Below are positions 57,401 to 64,000 of a stretch of DNA of 64,000 nucleotides, piece after piece (position 1 is the stretch's first letter; the number at the start of each line of letters is the position of its first letter). The notes beneath the pieces are model-generated. The model was given only the letters and a program-made list of their open reading frames with translations, was not told the DNA's origin and did not search any database. The stretch covers positions 43,535,123 to 43,599,122 of the forward strand of contig CM038714.1 in the NCBI GenBank assembly GCA_021613375.1, given 5' to 3'. Source of the DNA: Megaleporinus macrocephalus. Taxonomy: Eukaryota > Chordata > Actinopteri > Characiformes > Anostomidae. A program made the translations under genes and the position numbers.

Positions 57401-58070
57401 ATGTAATGAGTGCTTAGTAATTAAATATGACAATAGAGAACGTTTTCGCCGACATTGGGATGCATTTGAGTGGGATGTGGCGAGTAAAAAACGGACAGAA
57501 GATAATGAAAAGACTCTGTGGCTTCTCTTGATGAGCTCCCCTTATTCATTAAAGCCTTTGGAAACAAATGATCTTCCTGCCATATTAGCATAGAGCATGA
57601 GCAGCATCCTTGAATGCAAACAAACCATTTGCCATTTAATAGTCGTAAAGAGTGGCGCGACCACTGTGCACATGATATTCACTTCGGAATTAATTAAACA
57701 AATCAATTAGATGGCAAAAAGGTGACTCCAATTATTAATGGAGTCTTTGCATGCCTCTTTGCTTTGCCATCTGTCTGAAGCTCTACTCCTGTTGCGTATT
57801 AATCTGATAATGACAGAATTGCACTAATACCCTCGATGGGGCCCGGCTCATTATCTGTGGGTGTATGTGAGCCCTTTGAATGCTGTGCGGAAACAGGAAC
57901 GCAACGCGGCAACCTTTCCAAAGCCAGAATCCCATTTTATAATTCCAATTAGCACTTTTGTGCATCGTTTGTGCACTCTGATCGAATGTGCCCTCAAAGG
58001 CCCACCCGGATTAATCTGATCTGATCTGATCCGATTGAAGAAGTTAAGTCTGGACCTGGTTCCACTAATG
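57401..58070. other. Repeat-poor block; candidate conserved non-coding element
   Basis: No repeat or long frame. It contains dense AT-core motifs: CGGAATTAATTAAAC near 57684, CAATTAGATGG near 57703, CCAATTATTAATGG near 57727, GTATTAATCTGATAATG near 57796 and CAATTAGCAC near 57945, embedded in balanced sequence. TAATTA cores in clusters are typical of homeobox-bound developmental enhancers. This is the strongest such block in the window by eye. A triplet of CTGATCTGATCTGATC-like repeats follows at about 58014-58034. Confidence 0.42.
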
Positions 58071-58702
58071 TGTGACAGTAGACACTGAACCCTCAATTTG
58101 AATGTATGAGCACCTCCAGTTGAACAAATAGGTCTCGTTGTTAAGATTAAATACTTCTATTGCTACCATATTTTGAAAGATCTAACATTATTTAATGCTA
58201 AATTGTACAAAACCATTCCCAAAGCAGCTGGCACAGTCAATAAAATGCTATTATCATTTCTCATCCCACTCTAAACAATAAAGCAGCTTAATTGAACCTG
58301 TACGGCTGCTAATGTGTATCTGCTGCACTATTTAAGGTGCAACTGCAACTTGAATAAGAAGATAACATGAGCTTTGAGAGGTTATCCTTTAGAGTGATGG
58401 TGTGAAGCTGGTACTGGCTGACAACACACATTGCTCTGCAAAGTTCATTAAAGTTACTTGAGTTCAAGTTCCAAGAACTGCAAAGGTGGCCTGAGAAAAA
58501 GCTGCTTAATGAAGATGAGGTCATAACTGAGCATGTGGGCAGTGAGAAATGTTCATCTTACCTTAATGAGCTAGAATTAGTTTGTAGTTTAGTAACTGTA
58601 ATGATTAAATCATTAAGCTTCATTTTATCACTACCTAGCCAACTTGGTCATCTCAGTGTAGCATGTAAATAGTCTGGGGCAGATTTAGTGATTCTGAAGC
58701 TC
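58071..58702. other. AT-rich unique sequence
   Basis: No gene or named repeat. A 71-codon minus frame at 58309-58524 has no domain. Confidence 0.45.
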
Positions 58703-58754
58703 TATATTTATATTCATATTTATATTTATATTTATATTTATATTTATATTTATA
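58703..58754. repeat. (TTTATA)n microsatellite
   Basis: TATATT hexamers repeat for about 52 bp with one C interruption near 58714. Confidence 0.95.
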
Positions 58755-58939
58755 CATCTGCAGGTATTTAGCCTGTTTTTGGATTAGGGTTAAGATAAAT
58801 TACTTTTAAAATATAGTGAAATTATTTGGAAGTATGGCGTAACATAACATAACGTTGGTGATCTCCATATCCATTTAAATGTTTCGGCATCAGCTGAACA
58901 GGACAATGTGTGAAAGTTTCTTGATAAAATGATGAATGG
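58755..58939. other. Short unique spacer
   Basis: Nothing recognised. Confidence 0.4.
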
Positions 58940-59045
58940 ACCAAAAAATGCTCCAAAATAGCTTGGGAAAAATCTGGTTCCATTGACTTACATTGAAACT
59001 TAAGACTGCTTTTGTCTTCTCCTGTAAAGTTACTGACGGACAAAG
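58940..59045. repeat. Family Q repeat, well-kept core
   Basis: CTGGTTCCATTGACTTACAT at 58974-58993 is identical to the 20494 copy, followed by TGAAACTTAAGAC and TGTCTTCTCCTGTAAAGTTAC. Confidence 0.7.
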
Positions 59046-59281
59046 AGAATAAGTACAGAGTGGAGAAAAGAAAACATCCAATGAGTTTTATAGGAATTGT
59101 AGCAGAAAGAAAACTGGCAGGTCAATGAATACCACTTGTTTTGTGCCACCGACTGATAAGGACAGCTACTTGGTTACGTAGACATAGCAGATATAAGTTA
59201 GTAGACCAAACCTGTTGTTTTCGTGCCTCTCTGCTGCACAGGGCTGTGTCATCACGTAACAAAATTGGAATAGTAGTGCTA
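59046..59281. other. Unique sequence, nothing recognised
   Basis: No gene; a 74-codon frame at 59141-59365 extends into the next repeat and has no domain. Confidence 0.4.
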
Positions 59282-59580
59282 GGCAAGGCAAGGCAAGTTT
59301 ATTTGTATTTTCATGCACAGTGGCAATTCAAAGTGCTTTACATAAATAAAGAAATAAAAAACTAAGCATTAAAATAAATCAGTTAAAAGAAATAAGAAAT
59401 ACACAAATATTTAAAGAGAATTAAACATAGAAGTGAAGAAGGAGGTTTAAAATTGAAAGAGTTGTAGAACTAAGAGTTCAGTAACAGTAAGAGTTTTAGA
59501 CTAAGCTGAAAGCCTTAAACAGGCATTTTTTCAGTCTGGATTTAAACGTGTCCAGTGTTGGGGCTCTTCTAACACTCTCG
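59282..59580 (-). mobile_element. Retroposon 3' end on the minus strand
   Basis: GGCAAGGCAAGGCAAGTTTATT, then CAGTGGCAATTCAAAGTGC, then TTTACATAAATAAAGAAAT is the reverse complement of a familiar fish retroposon end with a CTTGC tandem tail. Further in, TTTTTCAGTCTGGATTTAAA and CAGTGTTGGGGCTCTTCTAAC also match the remembered family. No coding is left. Confidence 0.65.
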
Positions 59581-59584
59581 CTCA

Positions 59585-60015
59585 ACTGATGCATTGTGTC
59601 CACTCACTGTCCATTCTATTAGACACTCCTACCTTTTTGGTCCACTTTGTGGATATAAAGTCAGCTTTATATGTGCTCCAGCACATTCTGTGTTGGTCTA
59701 CCTCCAATCCTTCATTAGTGGTTGCAAGGTGCTGCCCATAGGACGCTGTTGTCTGGATAGTTTTGGTTGGTGGACTATTCTCAGTGACACTTAGATGTTT
59801 GAAAACTCTGGCAGCACTACTGTCAAGTACCTGATCCACTCATACCACTGATCTAAAATCCAAATAATACCTGCTCTGTGGTGGTCCTGTGGGGGTCCTG
59901 TCAAAACAGGGGAACAAAGTAAGCAGAAATCAGAAATCTGTACATGTACCTGTATTGTAAGTGGATCTAATAAAATGGACAGAGTGTAGACACAAGAAAC
60001 TGGTTTTAACATTAG
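59585..60015. mobile_element. Foldback family F, copy with right arm well kept
   Basis: TCCACTCACTGTCCATTCTA, TTAGACACTCCTACC, GGTTGGTGGACTATTCTCAG and ATAATACCTGCTCTGTGGTG, then TCCTGTGGGGGTCCTG, follow the family order and end GTTTTAACATTAGGGATGAG. The left arm is missing. Confidence 0.75.
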
Positions 60016-60690
60016 GGATGAGATTATATACTGTATATTACAGAACAGACTAGTATATACTTTGGCTTGTGGGACCCTCAGTTGGCTTAGAGCGAGGACA
60101 GCATCTATTAATAGTAAATAAGAATAACAAGCAACATCACATTAAGATGAGCATATCACTAAGTAAGTGGCTAATAATTCTAATTGTGTGATATATTAAT
60201 GTATGCTATTATTAAAAGTCATTACCAGAAGTTGTTGTTAATAAGAGCTTGTTATTCTGAAGTGTTACCAATATATTAATTAGATAAATGAATGTGTGCA
60301 CTTCTGTTCATTTCTAATGCACTCTCAATGATGAGCTCTTTTAGAGATAATATTTTTCAGCCGCCTATTATGTGTATGTAAGAACCCAGTGTTGGAAATA
60401 GGCTGAATTGTCTCTCTCTTTGTTACTGATGCAGCCTCTGCACAGATGGTTCAGTCCCTTGGAAATAAACTGGACTGGAGATCAAATACATTCAGCTCTT
60501 GGACTCAAAACAGCAATCTGAGCTACAGAGCGTTGTTGCCTAACACTCCATTATTGGGACATGCGTGTTATGCCAACTGAGGAAAGTGCACAATTAAATT
60601 AAATTTTATTTCCATTCCAAATTGAAAATATGGCAACAAGTATGAAAAAAAGACTAAAATCTCCATCACTCTTTATTGGCTACATAGTGG
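60016..60690. other. AT-rich unique sequence
   Basis: No gene or named repeat. Confidence 0.45.
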
Positions 60691-61210
60691 CCTTTAGTAA
60701 AGTTAATTACTGTGATGAACGCCAGCATTAGGCGACGACGCACCTCATCTTTCTTCATCCCCCAGCCGACTCAGTGACCAGCTGCAGCACCTTGCTTTGA
60801 GGTACGGCAAAATTCATTCAATGACTAAGGCCTTCATGTTAGCATGAATCAGCACCTGCTTGGTTTTTCAGGTACCAAGCTGGAGTGAAAGGTGTACAGG
60901 TCCCAAGTTGCACCCCCCCCCCACCAGCCCCCACCTCTTTCCTTCCTTTAGCACTGCTGTAAAAGAAGGAAGAAAAAAAAAACACTGACTCATGCTCACC
61001 AATTCAGTCTGTAATTAACTTTCACTGCCACCAAATTGGCCACAATTACCTCTCCTACAGCCGTCGTTTCATGCCATTAGATACGGACGCCTTCTGGTTC
61101 GCCCCACTCCACAAGATGTACCACAGCATACGGCTGAACCTGGAGCAATAGAGCTTGTTAAACCAGCCGTGTGAAAACAGTGTTCACTTCAGCTCTTTAA
61201 AGGAAAAGAG
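60691..61210. other. Repeat-poor block; candidate conserved non-coding element
   Basis: Balanced composition, including GCATTAGGCGACGACGCACC near 60726, CAGTCTGTAATTAACTTTC near 61005 and CCACAATTACCTCTCC near 61040, with a C-run of about 11 near 60907. No long frame. Enhancer-like function is inferred only. Confidence 0.33.
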
Positions 61211-61619
61211 CTATGTCTCCCCATCAGCATATCTTTAAAAGGATAGACTGGCAAAAATTATATACTGACTTACTTTTCCCTCATCATACCAAGCATAGTC
61301 AGTCAGCCAAGAGTTGCATCAATCAGCACCTCCTGAAACCATTTGGAGTTGCTGAGTATTCTCAAATTGATTTATTGTGATGGTTTCTGAGACTGTATGA
61401 CATCTGTCTGATTAAAGATGAACAGGTAGACTGTAACAAAAGTCTTAAGACACCTAAGCACGTTATTAAACAAACATTTATTAATTTATTAAGTCCAGTT
61501 TTGCTCGTAAAAACACTAAACCTCATTAAAATGAACGGAAATATGCATACATATAGTAAAAAAGGAGCAAGACTTTCTTTTTTTTCAAGAAAGGAGATGA
61601 TGTGAGCTTGTTTGAAAGA
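61211..61619. other. Unique sequence, nothing recognised
   Basis: An 86-codon minus frame at 61362-61622 has no recognised domain. Confidence 0.4.
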
Positions 61620-62400
61620 CAAAGTTTGGTCCCAAATGTCGAGTTAAGTCCCTAAGGTGTGAGTCTGAGGGAAGTCTCGAATCTCTGAGTTTCATGTCAA
61701 GTCAAAAGTAAGCCAAACCTGCTATATCTTTATTCTGAAAGCATTGCGACGACTTAAGTCTCAAGTCTCGCAGGTGCAAGTCCAAGTCTTAAGTTTCTCT
61801 GGAGTGAGTTCAAGTCTTGAGTCTCTGAGGTGCAGGTCTGAGACAAGTTTCAAGTCTCAGAGGTGCTAGGTGTCTGAGGTGCATATCCAGGTTTTTAAGG
61901 TTTGAGCTTGACTCGTGTCTCTGAGGTACAAATCCTAGTCGATCTCAAGACTCTGAGGTACGAGGAAGTACGAGTCAAGCCCCAAGTCTCTAAGAAACAA
62001 TTATGAGGCCCAAGTCTCTGAGAAGCGTATCTATGTCAAGTCCCAGGTCTCTAAGGAGCAAGTAGGGGTCAAATCCTAGGTCTCTGAGGAACAAACCAGA
62101 GTCAAGTCCCAAGCCTGTAAGGACCAAGTCTAAGTCAAGTTCCAAGTAGACTTGCAGGTTACTCAAGTCCTGAGTCTTTAATTAGTGAATATTAATCAAG
62201 TTTTTAATCTCTGAGTAGCAAGTACAAGTCAAGTCCCTAGTGTTTGAGGAGCAACTACAAGTCAAATCTCTAGTCAAGTATCAAGTAACAAGTATGAGCC
62301 AACTGTCTAGTCTCAGGAGCGGCTACGAGTCAAGTCTCAGTGAGAAGTGAGTACGAGGTAATCTCTACGTCTCTTGGGAACTAGTACATGGACATAGTTT
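61620..62400. repeat. AAGTC-rich degenerate minisatellite (about 780 bp)
   Basis: Variants of CAAGTCCCAAGTCTCTGAGG followed by a GCAAGTA or GTGCAAGT word repeat at roughly 35-40 bp intervals. The words AGTCAAGTC, CAAGTCTC and CTGAGGTGC are abundant. Unit boundaries are blurred by substitutions. Frequent stops exclude coding. The origin of the unit is unknown. Confidence 0.88.
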
Positions 62401-62878
62401 GGAAGCCCCTGCAAGTATTTTGGAAGTTGTCCCCACCAAAATATGAGCAAACACAGTCTTTGGCATGAAGTCGTTTTGGTGTGCTAATGCTATGCTCACA
62501 TATTTACATTAAAATAAAAAATTATTCTGCACGTAAGAGCAATACACGGCTAAAGGAGGATTCTCTACTCTTATTTTGGAGTTTGCTTTACTATTTTATT
62601 TTGTTGGTTGCTGGGTTCTTTTGGAATGCAATGTTTGGCTCTATGAAAATCAACACCCGGTTTATTTCACCATTGCAGCTACATAAAATGTGTCTGCTGC
62701 AAAAATCAAAGCAGCACAAGTCTCCAAGATGGCATTTCAGCATGCTAGCATTTGATTGGCTCAAAAGAAGTAGGCTATCTGAAGGATCACATCATGACAT
62801 ACAGATATCATACCTACTGCCAGAAACAGAGGAGAACGGTGAATTTTCATTGTGTCAGTTCATGTCTCAAGCATATAT
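62401..62878. other. Unique sequence with an orphan frame
   Basis: A 152-codon frame at 62481-62939 begins on an alternative start and runs into the LINE tail. It has no recognisable domain and is probably chance. Confidence 0.45.
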
Positions 62879-63545
62879 AATACATTTACATTTACATTTA
62901 CAGCATTTAGGAGAGGCTCTTATCCAGAGCGACTCATAAAGGTGCTTTGTGTTCAATCAGAATGTACCCTAGCTAGGTCATAGAGGTTGTCCAAGCCACC
63001 CATGAGCTTAAACACTGCCAGAACAAGGGCCAGTGCCATTACCTAGAAAACAAAATGATGAGTTAAACACAGCAGTAATGCTATACCAAGAAAAACCCAG
63101 CCACTGCTTGTACCTAGAAAGAAAATAAAGAGTTAAGTGCAGCATAAGTGCAATACATTGCATTTCAATAAGTGCTTAGATTATTGCTCACGTAAGTGGT
63201 TCACAGAGAGATGGGTCTTTAGCTTGCATTTGAAGACCACAAGAGAGTCCACTATTTGGAGAGCCACTGGAAGTTCATTCCACCATCTGGGTATCAGGAC
63301 AGAGGTGCTTGTCGTCCATGTATCTTGAAGGATGGTGGATCTGGCCAAGATGCATTTGAAGCTCAAAGGCCATAGTCATAAGACTGGGAGGGGCTTGTCC
63401 ATTCTTAGCATATGTGTAAGAAAGCATTAAAGTTTTTAATCTGTTGCAGCCAGCTACAGGAAGCCAGTTAAGGAAGCACAGCAGTAGAGTGACAATGGTG
63501 GAGAACTAGCATGCCATATAGAGATGTAGTCTTTCAGATGACATA
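62879..63545 (-). pseudogene. Non-LTR retrotransposon 3' region, minus strand
   Basis: On the minus strand the element ends AGTCGCTCTGGATAAGAGCC, then CTCC, then AAATGC and repeated TGTAAA, a familiar fish retroelement end with a short tandem tail (62879-62935). The minus frame at 63181-63366 encodes TSVLIPRWWNELPVALQIVD, SLVVFKCKLKTHLS, the W-NELP...FK-LKTHL signature of LINE reverse transcriptase C-termini. Everything upstream is lost. No host gene is implied by this frame. Confidence 0.68.
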
Positions 63546-63550
63546 CACAT

Positions 63551-63800
63551 TCAAGATTCAAGATTCAGAACAATGAAATTCTTATTTTGCTGTTCCTCCA
63601 TTCACCAATAGATAAAGATAACAAAAAAAAGAAATAATAAAAAATATATACAAAATATATAAAGTACAATAATATATTATAAGTAAAATAAATAAAATAC
63701 ATAAAATTAAGTATTTTTTAAAGTATTTTTTTTATAATTAAAAATAAAAAAAATAAAAGTTACATGTGCTTTTATGTGCAAGTATAAGGGGCAGCAGCCA
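63551..63800 (-). mobile_element. L2-like LINE 3' UTR fragment, minus strand
   Basis: The tail ATTCAAGATTCAAGATTC marks the 3' end on the minus strand. GAACAATGAAATTCTTATTT, GCTGTTCCTCC and the AT-rich stretch match, in reverse complement, 7010-7216. It is severely truncated. Confidence 0.65.
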
Positions 63801-64000
63801 TAAAGTGCAAGTTGCAAGTAAACAGTATTCTGACAGCAGCAGTACAGTGAGTGCAAGGTGTAGTTAAAATCAAGTACACATCTTCAAATACACATCTAAA
63901 AGTTAACCATGTAGGCTAGCATTAACTAGCTGTTAACCAGGGTTCCTGTTATCTTTAGCCTAGCAGTCAGGTTACTAGAAGGGGTAAACATTAAATTGGT
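63801..64000. other. Unique sequence at the window edge
   Basis: May continue the L2-like 3' UTR for some bases. No gene is seen. Confidence 0.35.

Noticed and set aside
62481..62939. 152-codon open frame as a host gene
   Set aside because: It starts on an alternative codon, has no domain, and its end is translated from the tail of a minus-strand retroelement.
63181..63366. Minus-strand 61-codon frame as a small host protein
   Set aside because: Its W-NELP and FK-LKTHL words match LINE reverse transcriptase C-termini, and a retroelement tail follows at the right distance.

Overview
The window is nuclear DNA of a ray-finned fish, most likely a teleost. The evidence is the mix of repeats: CR1-superfamily LINEs of L2 and Rex1 type, Tc1 transposase relics, non-autonomous hAT elements with 8-bp target duplications, a tRNA-headed SINE ending in GGATGGATG, long (AT)n, (CTAT)n and (CA)n microsatellites, and AT-rich intergenic sequence. 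An otophysan source (characin, catfish or knifefish type) is a guess from remembered repeat families. No host protein-coding gene, rRNA gene or convincing tRNA gene was found. The only long coding sequence is a LINE. The window therefore reads as a gene desert or a very large intron.

Layout. 1-13 kb is AT-rich unique sequence with candidate conserved non-coding blocks (about 1.2-1.9, 5.0-5.2 and 10.6-11.8 kb), a (CTAT)n array, two internally deleted Tc1 relics (2.9 and 12.7 kb), a possible TTAA-flanked inverted-repeat element (3.5-4.8 kb) and an intact SINE with an 11-bp target duplication (9.8 kb). 14-25 kb holds four (AT)n arrays, a foldback element, mariner-like relics and a LINE-like 3' tail. 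25-31 kb has a candidate regulatory block, an 876-bp hAT element with a perfect target duplication, a minus-strand SINE, a complete foldback element and a solo-LTR-like sequence interrupted by a 555-bp hAT MITE.

33-37 kb has (CA)n, a GT-rich TAGTGTG minisatellite, a small MITE and (AT)n. The main feature is at 36.9-40.8 kb: a plus-strand L2-like LINE, whose ORF is broken by only one in-frame stop, sits inside a minus-strand Rex1-like LINE and cuts its coding sequence in two. 44.8-48 kb is a satellite of about 72-bp units in two blocks, with a 5'-truncated SINE inserted in the second. 52-53 kb is a decayed LINE that lost its YADD region. 55.4-57 kb is a tandem duplication of about 0.8 kb carrying a MITE in each copy. 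59-64 kb holds another foldback copy, an AAGTC-rich minisatellite and the 3' parts of two minus-strand LINEs.

The elements do not act together as a pathway. The window records successive insertions, and the nesting (LINE in LINE, MITE in LTR, SINE in satellite, MITE in an older repeat) gives relative ages. Repeat-poor, moderately GC-rich blocks with TAATTA-type cores are the best candidates for host function, probably distal enhancers. Family names come from recognised motifs and remembered consensus sequences; no database search was possible.
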